A stretch of 64,000 nucleotides of DNA from ZC4RG30 sp963726085. GTDB taxonomy: Bacteria; Pseudomonadota; Gammaproteobacteria; Steroidobacterales; Steroidobacteraceae. This document shows, in pieces, positions 22,690 through 31,452 of this stretch (its first letter is position 1; the number at the start of each line of letters is the position of its first letter). The notes below the pieces were generated by a model, which was not told the DNA's origin, made no database searches, and worked only from the letters and a program-made list of their open reading frames with translations. Both the position numbers and the translations under genes were made by a program. The DNA is taken from the NCBI GenBank assembly GCA_963726085.1, contig CAVSAR010000002.1, forward strand, positions 124,001 to 188,000. Reading direction: 5' to 3'.

Positions 22690-23835
22690 ATGGGTGAAGC
22701 CGAGGCCGACGCGGCCCGGCGTGTGATCCTGAGCGGATGGATCACCCAGGGGCCGGAAGTAGCCGCTTTCGAAAAGGAGTTTGCCGAATACGTGGGCGCT
22801 GCCCACGCGTGTGCGGTCTCGAATTGCACGACGGCGTTGCATCTGGCGCTGCATGTCGCCGGCGTGAAATCTGGCAGTGAGGTTATTACTGTCAGCCATT
22901 CCTACATCGCCACGGCAAACGCCGTGCGTTATTGTGGCGGCGAACCGGTTTTCGTCGATATCGAGCGCAACAGTTTCAACATTGACCCCGACCGGATCGA
23001 AGCCGCCATCTCGCCGCGGACGGCGGCGATCCTCGTGGTCCACCAGATCGGTATGCCCTGCGATCTGCGAAGGATCGCCGGGATAGCGCGCCGTCACGAA
23101 CTGCCGCTGATCGAGGACGCAGCCTGTGCCATCGGCAGCGAGATCCTCTGGGATGGGCATTGGCAGAAGATCGGTCGGCCCCACGGAGACGTCGCCTGCT
23201 TCTCCTTCCATCCGCGCAAGATCGTGAGTACCGGCGATGGTGGAATGATCACGACGAATCGGGCGGACTGGAACGCGCGGTTTCGCACGCTGCGGCAACA
23301 TGCCATGAGCGTGCCGGATACTGTGCGCCACGGTTCGGCCCAGGTGATCTTTGAGTCCTACCCCGAGGTCGGTTTCAACTACCGCATGACAGATATACAG
23401 GCGGCGGTGGGACGCGAGCAGCTTCGGCGCCTGCCGTCCATCCTGGAAGGCCGCCGCGCGCTGGCCGCCCGCTACTCCGAGCTGCTGCGCACCGTGCCTG
23501 GTGTCGTTGCGCCAGCCGATCCCGCGTGGGCGAGGTCGAACTGGCAGAGTTACAGCGTTCGCCTGCCCGCAGGCACGGACCAGCGCAAGGTGATGCAGTC
23601 CCTGCTGGACCAGGGAATCAGTTCCCGCCGCGGGATCATGTGTTCGCACCTCGAGCTTGCTTACCAGGGTGCCGCCCGCCGGTTCGCGCTGCCAGAGTCT
23701 GAGGCCGCGCAAAGCGAGTGCGTGCTCCTGCCCCTGTATTCCGGACTGACGCCCGAGGACCAGCAGCGCGTTGTCCAGGCGTTGAAAGTGGCTTGCGAGT
23801 GTTCGGTGCCGCGGACCCGGCATACTGGAACCTGA
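22690..23835 (+). CDS. DegT/DnrJ/EryC1 aminotransferase (second copy, different subfamily)
   Basis: This is a PLP-dependent sugar aminotransferase of about 381 residues. The predicted PLP lysine is in CFSFHPRKIVSTGDGG near residue 177, and LIEDAACAIGSE carries the cofactor Asp. It differs from the WbpE-like gene at 18641 and resembles perosamine synthase-type enzymes. The usual N-terminal family phrase IPIAKPLMGEAE begins seven codons before ATG 22690, so the true start may be CTG 22666 or ATT 22669. In that case the 5' end lies a few nucleotides after the sugar transferase stop. Confidence 0.85.
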   Translation: MGEAEADAARRVILSGWITQGPEVAAFEKEFAEYVGAAHACAVSNCTTALHLALHVAGVKSGSEVITVSHSYIATANAVRYCGGEPVFVDIERNSFNIDPDRIEAAISPRTAAILVVHQIGMPCDLRRIAGIARRHELPLIEDAACAIGSEILWDGHWQKIGRPHGDVACFSFHPRKIVSTGDGGMITTNRADWNARFRTLRQHAMSVPDTVRHGSAQVIFESYPEVGFNYRMTDIQAAVGREQLRRLPSILEGRRALAARYSELLRTVPGVVAPADPAWARSNWQSYSVRLPAGTDQRKVMQSLLDQGISSRRGIMCSHLELAYQGAARRFALPESEAAQSECVLLPLYSGLTPEDQQRVVQALKVACECSVPRTRHTGT

Positions 23836-23877
23836 GTCCTCCTCCGCAACCCTGATAGCCCTTTCCGGTAATTGACC

Positions 23878-25422
23878 ATGTCGGCCAAGGATTCCAGCGA
23901 CTCCGATCGCGGGTCTGGCAGTTCCTATGCCCAGATCCTGAAATCGTCAGTGGTGATCGGGGGTGCGCAGGTGCTGGTCATCGGCGTGGGCATGCTGCGC
24001 TCCAAAGCCATGGCGGTCATGCTGGGCCCGGCGGGCTTCGGCATAATGGGGATCTACGCCTCGATCGTCGATCTGGCGGTCAGTGGCGCAGCGCTCGGCA
24101 TCGGGAACAGCGGTGTTCGGCAGGTTGCAGCCGCCGCTGCGGCCAAAGACGCGAATCAGATTGAGCGCACGGTTTCCGTCCTGCGCAAGACCACCCGTGT
24201 GCTTGGCGTATTGGGCGCCGTTGGCCTTCTGGGGCTCGCGCCAACGATGTCCAGGCTCACGTTCGGAGACCAGGAACACGCCTGGGCGATCGCCATCATC
24301 TCAGTGGCTGTTCTGTTTCGGGTGGTGACGAGCGGCCAATCGGCGCTGATCCAGGGACTGAGGCGCATACCCGATCTCGCGAAGATGAATCTGCTCGGCG
24401 CAGCGGGCGGTTTGCTTGCCGCAGTCCCACTCGTCTACTTTTTCAGGGCAGACGGCATCGTCTACTCTGTCGTGGCAATCGCGTTCATCGGGTTTCTCGT
24501 CTCGGCCTTCTACAGTCGGCGAGTGCAGGTGCGCTCTATACATATGACAGGGGCGGACGTCAGGGGCGAGGTTCGAGATCTACTGAAGCTCGGAATGGCA
24601 TTTCTCGCCAGCACCATGATGATGATGGGTGCGATGTACATCGTGCGCGCGATGATCGTGAGGACACTCGGTCTCGAAGCGGCGGGTCTCTATTCGGCGG
24701 CCTGGACGCTCGGCAGCATGTACGTGGGGCTCGTCCTGCAGTCGATGGGCGCAGACTTCTTCCCCAGATTGGCAGGCGTTTCCAGCGACAACACCCAATG
24801 CTGCAGGCTCGTCAACGAACAGACCAGAGCCAGCCTCCTGCTCGCCGGGCCTGGGGTCATCGCCACGCTGGTATTCGCGCCACTTTTGATGGTCGTGTTC
24901 TATAGCCGTGAGTTTGCGGCAGCCGCCGAACTGCTCCAATGGATTTGCGTCGGCATGGCGCTGCGCGTCATCTCCTGGCCCATGGGTTTCATCATCGTTG
25001 CAAAGGGAAAGAGGGTTCTTATTGTAGCGACAGAGCTCGCCTGGATGATCGTGAACTTGCTGCTTACGTGGGCACTCATCGGGCGATACGGATTGGCGGG
25101 CGTCGGAATCGCTTTCTTCGGCTCATATGTCCCCCACACCTTTCTGAACTTTTACATCGCGAGGCGATTGAGCGGATTCCGGTTCACCAGGGAAAATCTT
25201 GTGACTATCGTACTGGTGCTTCTCGCGGTCGGAGGCGTATTCGCAAGCTTCTTCTTCTTGTCCAGTCGGGTGGCGATTGGCCTGGGCTCACTCGTGCTGC
25301 TCGCGAGCGGAATATATTGCATTGCGCTGCTTTCAACCCTCGTGGAGCTTGGGGACTTGCCAACGCCGTTCCGCCAGCTGGTGGCGATGGTTCGCGGCCT
25401 GCCTGGGCCGCGGGCTCGCTGA
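23878..25422 (+). CDS. Polysaccharide flippase (Wzx/MATE-like O-antigen translocase)
   Basis: This is a 514-residue integral membrane protein with about 12-14 hydrophobic segments. It begins SSVVIGGAQVLVIGVGMLRS, the typical first helix of Wzx-type lipid-linked oligosaccharide flippases. It contains LGPAGFGIMGIYASIVDLAV and charged loops between helices. The role would be moving undecaprenyl-linked repeat units to the periplasm for the polymerase encoded at 31449. ATG 23878 is preferred over an in-frame TTG at 23872. Confidence 0.85.
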   Translation: MSAKDSSDSDRGSGSSYAQILKSSVVIGGAQVLVIGVGMLRSKAMAVMLGPAGFGIMGIYASIVDLAVSGAALGIGNSGVRQVAAAAAAKDANQIERTVSVLRKTTRVLGVLGAVGLLGLAPTMSRLTFGDQEHAWAIAIISVAVLFRVVTSGQSALIQGLRRIPDLAKMNLLGAAGGLLAAVPLVYFFRADGIVYSVVAIAFIGFLVSAFYSRRVQVRSIHMTGADVRGEVRDLLKLGMAFLASTMMMMGAMYIVRAMIVRTLGLEAAGLYSAAWTLGSMYVGLVLQSMGADFFPRLAGVSSDNTQCCRLVNEQTRASLLLAGPGVIATLVFAPLLMVVFYSREFAAAAELLQWICVGMALRVISWPMGFIIVAKGKRVLIVATELAWMIVNLLLTWALIGRYGLAGVGIAFFGSYVPHTFLNFYIARRLSGFRFTRENLVTIVLVLLAVGGVFASFFFLSSRVAIGLGSLVLLASGIYCIALLSTLVELGDLPTPFRQLVAMVRGLPGPRAR

Positions 25423-25728
25423 GAGCGGAGGGCTCGATGATCGTAAGGCTTTCGCTGCTCGGCCTCGACTGTGACGGCCGTCTCATGCCGGAGCGAATGC
25501 AACGGGTCAGTTCTCCATGTATGCAATTGGGGACACATTGTGCAGCCGCCGCGGTCTGTGACAGGCTCCACCGCACGACGAGCAGCCGGTAACTGGATCA
25601 GATAGTCGCGAACTTACGACAGGCTCGGGGGCGCGCTACTTTCGATTTGATGGTGCACCGAGCATGACTGCAGACTGCCGTCGATGGGGACTTGACTGCT
25701 GTGGCAATGATAAATATTGGAGACCTTA
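25423..25728. other. Intergenic stretch before the beta-helix gene
   Basis: These 306 bp hold no supported gene. A weak GG-N10-GC spacing (near 25686-25699) resembles a sigma-54 site, but its -24 and -12 flanks do not match well. GGAG lies 7 nt before ATG 25729. Confidence 0.5.
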
Positions 25729-27069
25729 ATGGCTATTGATGCTGCCAAGAAGACTGTGCTTGCTGCTTGCCTTCTTTTCGCGACCTCGATAGCCAGCAAC
25801 GCACTTGCTGCAACGTACTACGTCGCCACAACAGGCAACGACGCGAACGCTGGAAGCAGCGGCTCCCCATGGAAAACCATTGGCAAGGCCGCAACCAGCA
25901 TGGTGGCGGGAGATACCACGATAGTCAGCGCTGGAAGTTATGGGGAAAAGGTCGATACGGTACGGAGTGGCAGCGAAGGCAATCAAATCACGTTTCGTGC
26001 TTCTGGCCGCGTAGTGACAAAGACATTTAACATCGGTCACCCCTACATCACTATCGATGGATTCGAGATGACGGCCGCCAGCGATGGTTACATGATGACC
26101 ATTACCGGCAGCTTCTGCCGGGTGTTGAACAATACGATTCACGATACCGGTGCTACGTGGGGTGTTATCAGGATTAACGGCTCGTCCATAACGGGCTGTG
26201 TCTTCTCCGGGAACAAGTACTACGACTCCATCGGTGCTTCGGACGATTTGCCGGTATTCATCGTCGATGGGTCGAATCACCTCTTTGAGAACAATGAAAT
26301 TGGACCGGCGAAGGATATCGATGCCTTCAGGGTGTGGGGTTACGGGATTGTCATCAGGGGTAACTATATCCATGACATTACTCGAACGAACCCCACTCCT
26401 CATATGGACGTGATCCAGACCTTCGGTGGTGGCAGAAGCGAGTTGCTGTTCGAGAACAATCTCGTGAAGAATCTGCCCGGTCAGATCATCATGACGGAGA
26501 ACAATGGCAATCCCGGCCCGTACAATTGGGTACTACGCAACAATGTCTATGTGCATGTCGAGCAACAGGCAAGCGTTGGAATCCCAAACGTGAAGTTCTA
26601 CAACAACACGTTCTATGATTGTGGCAGCGATACCGGTCTCATCATGTATCTGTACGACGCTTCCGGGAAGAGCAACTTCAACAACACCGAGATACGCAAT
26701 AACCTCTTTGTGCCTTCCTCGAAGATATCTTCCTACAGCCAAGTAATGTCGATTGGCAGTAGCGGATCTGGCGTCGTCACGAGCAATAACTACATCACGC
26801 GTATTGGCACCTGGGGCACCGTGTCAGGATTCTCGGACTCGGGAGGAATCAACGGCGGTGATCCGAAGTTTCAGGATGCCAGTTCGCTCAACTTCCACCT
26901 CCTGTCAGGCAGCCCGGCGATTGACAAGGCGATGCCAATCGCCGGCCTCACTACGGACTACGATGGAGTCACCAGATCCACGGGCTCGAGCCCCGACATC
27001 GGTGCCTTCGAATATGTGATGAGCGGCGGCAAGGTTCCAAACCCACCGAGCAATATAACGTTGCAGTGA
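25729..27069 (+). CDS. Secreted right-handed parallel beta-helix protein
   Basis: This is a 446-residue protein with a signal peptide (cleavage probably after SNALA, about residue 27). An Asn-rich repeat body follows, typical of right-handed beta-helices: YYVATTGNDANAGSSGSPW at the N-terminus, then NNTIHDTG, FENNEIG, IRGNYIHD, LRNNVYVH and FYNNTFYD. SPDIGAFEYV near the C-terminus is a common end motif of this fold. Some relatives are polysaccharide lyases or epimerases, but catalytic residues cannot be assigned. It is the last gene of the rightward operon. It converges on the deacetylase operon with about 33 bp between the stops. Confidence 0.8.
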   Translation: MAIDAAKKTVLAACLLFATSIASNALAATYYVATTGNDANAGSSGSPWKTIGKAATSMVAGDTTIVSAGSYGEKVDTVRSGSEGNQITFRASGRVVTKTFNIGHPYITIDGFEMTAASDGYMMTITGSFCRVLNNTIHDTGATWGVIRINGSSITGCVFSGNKYYDSIGASDDLPVFIVDGSNHLFENNEIGPAKDIDAFRVWGYGIVIRGNYIHDITRTNPTPHMDVIQTFGGGRSELLFENNLVKNLPGQIIMTENNGNPGPYNWVLRNNVYVHVEQQASVGIPNVKFYNNTFYDCGSDTGLIMYLYDASGKSNFNNTEIRNNLFVPSSKISSYSQVMSIGSSGSGVVTSNNYITRIGTWGTVSGFSDSGGINGGDPKFQDASSLNFHLLSGSPAIDKAMPIAGLTTDYDGVTRSTGSSPDIGAFEYVMSGGKVPNPPSNITLQ

Positions 27070-27102
27070 GGCTGCGCTACTGTTTGCTCTGAGATGGAAC
27101 CT

Positions 27103-28065
27103 CTATAGCATTCGATAACGGTGCGCCAATTCACGCGGCAGGCAATGCCAGGCACGAGGAATGCCCTTCAGGAAAGCAAGATACTCCTCGTACATTGCAA
27201 GATGGCGAACGTCCTGCAGATAGTCTGGATGGGTCAATACCAGCACCATGCCCCGGTTCTTGACCAACCACCGGGTCTTCGCCTTCCAGATCGAAATATC
27301 CTTTTCTTCCAGCACGTAGAAGAGAGTGTGGTCCTGCGGAATCGTGTACGGCAATTCGACAAATTTGCCGGCCATGAACGGCCAGATCGAACCGGTGCCG
27401 CCTGGGAAAGGCTGATAAGGATCGTAATCGAAGCATGAAGCGTCGTACTGGACATTGAGATCCTGCAACCAGGTCAGATCCCGATGGACCTGCGGTGAAC
27501 GGAAACCAACGGCGCCATAGTGAGCCAGTGCCACATTGATCAAACGCGCGCGCTCGGCAAATCTCACCCTGGAGTAGTACTCCGTTCCATCGTGATTGAA
27601 GCCATGAATGCCGATCTCATTGCCACGCTCCAATATGTGATCGGTAATCGCGGCGTGAAGATTGTACTTGTGAGCCACGAGGTTCCACGAACTGCGAAAT
27701 CCGTAGCGGGCTTCTAGCTCCATGACTTTTGGAATGTAGTCGAATCCCTGCTGCGTCTCGACGTCATGCGTCAACACGATCACCGTATCGAAGCCCTCGG
27801 GATAGAGGCCGGACGTCACGCGCTCCATCGCTCCCGGAGTGCTGTGGATCAGGTCGACAAGCTCCGGCCAGATGAAGTCCGGAAGGCACTTGATGCCGCG
27901 ATGTACCCGACGCTGCAATCGCTGCCGGACGAAGATCGGTATCACCGGTCGCACGCACGAGTAGTAGAGTTTTCGTGCGGCGCCAAACTTCATCTCCAAG
28001 TCGTTCTCTGACAGGTAGGCTCTCGCCCTGTCGTCGCGGAAGCCCTTCAGGTAGATGTCCAGCAT
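27103..28065 (-). CDS. Polysaccharide deacetylase-family protein
   Basis: This is a 320-residue NodB-like carbohydrate esterase. The catalytic base/metal Asp is in VIVLTHDVETQQG near residue 99. The zinc-binding His pair is in GIHGFNHDGTEYY near 153, and AVGFRSPQVHRD holds the conserved Arg-Ser-Pro segment. VLVLTHPDYLQD near the C-terminus supplies the last motif His. It is expected to remove N- or O-acetyl groups from the polymer, matching the acetylation genes in the rightward operon. It has no signal peptide. It is the terminal gene of the leftward operon. Confidence 0.85.
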   Translation of the reverse strand: MLDIYLKGFRDDRARAYLSENDLEMKFGAARKLYYSCVRPVIPIFVRQRLQRRVHRGIKCLPDFIWPELVDLIHSTPGAMERVTSGLYPEGFDTVIVLTHDVETQQGFDYIPKVMELEARYGFRSSWNLVAHKYNLHAAITDHILERGNEIGIHGFNHDGTEYYSRVRFAERARLINVALAHYGAVGFRSPQVHRDLTWLQDLNVQYDASCFDYDPYQPFPGGTGSIWPFMAGKFVELPYTIPQDHTLFYVLEEKDISIWKAKTRWLVKNRGMVLVLTHPDYLQDVRHLAMYEEYLAFLKGIPRAWHCLPRELAHRYRML

Positions 28066-28080
28066 ATGATTCCCTTTGCT

Positions 28081-28105
28081 CTCGTCACGTCACGTGACGT
28101 CACGC
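28081..28105. repeat. ACGTCACGTGACGT palindrome in operon spacer
   Basis: The 34-bp gap between the FemAB-like and deacetylase genes holds the perfect 14-bp palindrome ACGTCACGTGACGT embedded in repeated GTCAC units. No ribosome-binding site is clear beside it. It may be an internal operator or a small mRNA hairpin. Confidence 0.5.
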
Positions 28106-29191
28106 CGCGAAGCGCTTGTATAGCAGTTCGCCCGCAAGGCGACAAACCCATAGTGGCGATCTCTGGATGAACACTTTGGCAACATTCATCATGACGCCGC
28201 CGTGCGCGGCAGGGCTCGGCGCATGCGGCGTAAATGTATAGTGAAGCATCGATTCCGTAGAGCCCCACTTGTTCTTGAAGAAGCGCAGGCCCTCGTTGTC
28301 GATGGAAGTCTTGCCAAAATCGACTTTGCTCAACCCGCTCTGGCTGGCGAACCGTATCGCCTCCCAGAACATGAGATAGTTGGGATTCAGGTCCAGCGCT
28401 GCGGGGTCCGATGCGCCGTACTTGTACATCAAGGTACCGCTGAACGTGCAGAACACGGCCGCGCTCAAGGGCCTTGAGTCCTTGCTGGTCACCGCTACGA
28501 AACCCAGGCCCGCATCAACTATGGCGCGCTGCAGGTTGTCGAAATAGCTGCGCTGCTGAATCGGCACGCCCTGTCTTCTCCGCGTGAGCAGGTGAAGGTT
28601 GTAGAAAATATCCATCGCCTGCGGGTCCGTCCGCATCTCATTCACGAGGCGGGCATTCTGCGCCTTCCTGATGCGTCGGCGAATGTCCGGATGCAGGTCG
28701 CGGTGAATCTGGTCAGCGAAACCGGTGATCTGCTTTACGTGCAACCAGTGATCCGACGTCGCCTCGAAATACGGGAGCCGCGGAAGACCATCACGAATCT
28801 CCAGCGAGCACTCTTGCTCTGCCGCGGCCAGTTGTACTTTACCTAGGAGCGCAGCACAGTCCGTTTCGGAAGGGGCCAACGGGCCGCAGTGATCTGAGAA
28901 TGGGAGACAGACCCAGCGCTTGCCGTCGAGGAGCGAGCGGACTTCACAGAGAGGAAGCCCTGCAGCGATCGAGTCGCCCTGCATACTGCAGAGAGCGAAT
29001 ACTCTGAAACCATACTGCCTTTTCAATAGAGAGAGCCAGGCGGCGTGATGGAAGATGGTGGCTTCCGGGTGACGCGAAACGAAGTCCATCCACCGACCGT
29101 CAGTCGCAGGATCTATTTCAGTGAGCGCGGGCTCCGCGGGCGCTCGCAGGCCTTCCTGCCCCGTCGCCGATTGCTGGGAAGTGATTGGCAC
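28100..29191 (-). CDS. FemAB-like GNAT protein (XrtA/PEP-CTERM-associated)
   Basis: This is a 363-residue protein with two GNAT-like lobes. Recognisable phrases are FVSRHPEATIFHHAAWLSLL near the N-terminus, then LHPDIRRRIRKAQN, and near the C-terminus LNPNYLMFWEAIRFA and FGKTSIDNEGLRFFKNKWGS. This is the plan of the FemAB family that joins amino acids to cell-wall precursors; a subgroup accompanies exosortase A loci. It probably attaches an amino acid or acyl group to the polysaccharide, but the substrate is unknown. GTG 29191 is the start, 9 bp after the glycosyltransferase stop. Confidence 0.85.
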   Translation of the reverse strand: MPITSQQSATGQEGLRAPAEPALTEIDPATDGRWMDFVSRHPEATIFHHAAWLSLLKRQYGFRVFALCSMQGDSIAAGLPLCEVRSLLDGKRWVCLPFSDHCGPLAPSETDCAALLGKVQLAAAEQECSLEIRDGLPRLPYFEATSDHWLHVKQITGFADQIHRDLHPDIRRRIRKAQNARLVNEMRTDPQAMDIFYNLHLLTRRRQGVPIQQRSYFDNLQRAIVDAGLGFVAVTSKDSRPLSAAVFCTFSGTLMYKYGASDPAALDLNPNYLMFWEAIRFASQSGLSKVDFGKTSIDNEGLRFFKNKWGSTESMLHYTFTPHAPSPAAHGGVMMNVAKVFIQRSPLWVCRLAGELLYKRFAA

Positions 29192-29200
29192 AACGTCGCT

Positions 29201-30382
29201 CTATTGGCCGTCCAGCAACAAACGGTAGACTCTAAGGAGCGTCTCCTCCTGCAACTCCCAGCACAACGTCTCATTGAAATGCTGCAAAGTCCTCTCGCGC
29301 AGCTTTTCATAGCGGGGTAGGTCACGGAATACCGAGATCATCTTCTCGGCAATCGCGTCAAAGCTTGCCGCGTGAACGCCGATGCCACCAGTGGACCTGA
29401 GCTGTTCCGTCAATGGCAACGAGCAGACCGGGACGCCGCAACACATGTAGTCCATCACCTTCATTGCAGTGTGGATGTTGTTCTTCGGCATGTCGCCCCA
29501 GGAAACGAGCCCGAAATCGAAGGAACTGATGAGCGAATAAGCCTCGGATATCGGCACGAAGCCCACGAAATCGAAGCGGTCGGCAAGCCCGGCGTCCGCC
29601 GCCAATTGCCTGAGGGGCGCCAGACCAGGGCCCGTCCCCACGATCGAGAATCGGCAAGACGCACCGCGCACACACAGCGCCCGGGCGAGATCGACGATGT
29701 TTCCCAATCCCGCCGCCTTGTCATTGGCGAGCAGGCCAAAAAACCCGACATTGATGGTATTCGAACGCGCGGGCTTGGGGACATCCGTCAGCTTACGATA
29801 CTTGACCGGATTGCTGTTCCTGACGACGACAGCGCTCCGGTCCGGGGTCATGCGCCTCACCCGTGCGGAAATCGACTCGTTGGTTGCTACAACCAGATTC
29901 GCGAATCTCACGCTCAGCATTTCGAGCAGTTCCAGCACTGGAAGCAATCGGCGTGCCACGGTGTTCTTCTCACCCAGCTTTCCCTTTAACGTTTCGGTAG
30001 ACAGGTCATGGGCATCGAACACCAGCCTGACCCTGAACAAGCGGAGCCACACTACACTCGGAATGATGAAGTCCGGCGGATTGGCCACGTGGACTACGCG
30101 GACACGCTTGATCAGCACGATGGCCGGAACGAAAATCGCAATGCTCAGAAAGGCAATCAGATATTCGAGCGGAATACCCCACAACGAGGCCGCCTCTGTC
30201 GCCGGATACCGGTAACACTTGATACCGGCGATATCTTCGCGGAACGCTTGCCGCCGTGCTCTCGGTGCCAACACCAGGCATTCGGCAAGACGCGACACCG
30301 CCTTGCATTCGTTGTAGACCCGCACGTCCTGCGGGAAATGATCGTTCTCGACGACGAACAGGACTCGATTGATTCTTGCCAT
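29201..30382 (-). CDS. Glycosyltransferase family 4 (GT-B)
   Basis: This is a 393-residue retaining glycosyltransferase. The start is ATG 30382 (MARINRVLFVVENDHFPQDV), 11 bp after the previous stop. Longer N-terminal readings are not protein-like. The N-terminal domain has a hydrophobic pair (LIAFLSIAIFVPAIVLI) likely to anchor it to the membrane. The C-terminal nucleotide-sugar domain has VGFFGLLANDKAAGLGNI and MKVMDYMCCGVPVCSLPLTE, with a conserved Lys/Glu-type contact region partly degenerate. It would add one sugar of the repeat unit. Confidence 0.85.
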   Translation of the reverse strand: MARINRVLFVVENDHFPQDVRVYNECKAVSRLAECLVLAPRARRQAFREDIAGIKCYRYPATEAASLWGIPLEYLIAFLSIAIFVPAIVLIKRVRVVHVANPPDFIIPSVVWLRLFRVRLVFDAHDLSTETLKGKLGEKNTVARRLLPVLELLEMLSVRFANLVVATNESISARVRRMTPDRSAVVVRNSNPVKYRKLTDVPKPARSNTINVGFFGLLANDKAAGLGNIVDLARALCVRGASCRFSIVGTGPGLAPLRQLAADAGLADRFDFVGFVPISEAYSLISSFDFGLVSWGDMPKNNIHTAMKVMDYMCCGVPVCSLPLTEQLRSTGGIGVHAASFDAIAEKMISVFRDLPRYEKLRERTLQHFNETLCWELQEETLLRVYRLLLDGQ

Positions 30383-30393
30383 TGGACAAACTA

Positions 30394-31452
30394 TCACTCC
30401 GGTTGGGGCGGCCGGGAGGAATCCTGGCTCTGCGACGGGACCGAAACAGATGCTGGCTCGATCCCGAAAAGCAGCCACCGCAGGCAAGCCAGGTCTTCCG
30501 CGAATTTCTGCCGGCTGTGCGGTGAGACCCCGCCGCCAAATAGTCGAGCGGCAGCCCTGCAGGCCAGCCGTAAGCTGTGATGCAGAACGAGCAGTACCTG
30601 GCAAAGATACCTGCCGCTCATGCCGTGATGCTTGGTCCAGTACTTCAGCGTGGCCCGCAGCATCTCGACGCTGAAGCGCAGGTGCGTCCCGGAAGAGCCT
30701 CCGCCGAAATGAGTGGCCGTGGCCTCAGGCACGAATCGCACTTTCCATCCGCCGGCGACGAACCGCCGGCACCAGTCGATGTCTTCTCCGTAGAAAAAGA
30801 ATGTCTCGTCGAGCATGCCCACTTGATCGATCGCATCGCGCCGAGCGACCCAGAAGCAGCCGCTTAGCACTGCCGCGTCGTGTGGGATATCGTGAAGCGC
30901 CGGCGGCACTTCATAACCACTGAAGATATTCTGGGTAGCGAAGACCTTGTCTACGGCGAGCGCCCGGCATAAAGTGTTCCAGAGCGTCGGCAGATGTCGA
31001 CTCGTCCGTTGCAGGTAACCGTCGCCGCCGTTTACGCGTGGGCCGACCAGGCCAACGTCGGGGTGCTTCATCAGGTATTCGCGCAGAGTTTCGAGGCACC
31101 CCCGATGAACCAGCGCATCGGAGTTGACGAGCGCGAAGAAGTTGCCCTTTGCTACCTTCATGGCCAGGTTGTTGGCGCCGGCGAAGCCCAGATTCGCTCC
31201 GCTACGGATAACATGGACGTTGGGAAAGGCCGCCTCCACCATTTCGGGCGACCCGTCATTCGAGTCATTGTCGACGACGATAATTTCCCGCACGCAGGGT
31301 GGATTGGAGAGTCGTAGCGAGTCGAGACACTTGCGCAGATAGGCGCACGCATTCCAGCTTACTATAATGACGGACGTATCCGTGCCCAGCGTCGTCCTGG
31401 CTTTCTCGAACGGCGTCACGGATCTGTCGGTAACGGGAAGCACCGTACTCAC
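30394..31452 (-). CDS. Glycosyltransferase family 2 (rhamnosyltransferase-like)
   Basis: This 352-residue GT-A enzyme begins at GTG 31452 (overlapping the polymerase stop as GTGA). TSVIIVSWNACAYLRKCLDS opens the fold. EIIVVDNDSNDGSPEMVEAA and ANLGFAGANNLAMKVAKGNF, with ALVNSDA as the DXD-like metal site, are typical of the family. DETFFFYGEDIDWCRRF is the acceptor-side signature seen in rhamnosyl- and similar transferases. The tail (SVPSQSQDSSRPPQPE) is low complexity. It is predicted to be cytoplasmic, at the membrane face. Confidence 0.85.
   Translation of the reverse strand: MSTVLPVTDRSVTPFEKARTTLGTDTSVIIVSWNACAYLRKCLDSLRLSNPPCVREIIVVDNDSNDGSPEMVEAAFPNVHVIRSGANLGFAGANNLAMKVAKGNFFALVNSDALVHRGCLETLREYLMKHPDVGLVGPRVNGGDGYLQRTSRHLPTLWNTLCRALAVDKVFATQNIFSGYEVPPALHDIPHDAAVLSGCFWVARRDAIDQVGMLDETFFFYGEDIDWCRRFVAGGWKVRFVPEATATHFGGGSSGTHLRFSVEMLRATLKYWTKHHGMSGRYLCQVLLVLHHSLRLACRAAARLFGGGVSPHSRQKFAEDLACLRWLLFGIEPASVSVPSQSQDSSRPPQPE

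Noticed and set aside
22618..23823. A 401-codon open frame antisense to the aminotransferase
   Set aside because: High-GC antisense artefact; the opposite strand carries PLP and fold motifs.
25684..25702. A GG-N10-GC sigma-54-like spacing before the beta-helix gene
   Set aside because: Only the core dinucleotides match; the flanking TGGCAC and TTGC bases are mostly wrong, so it is not called.
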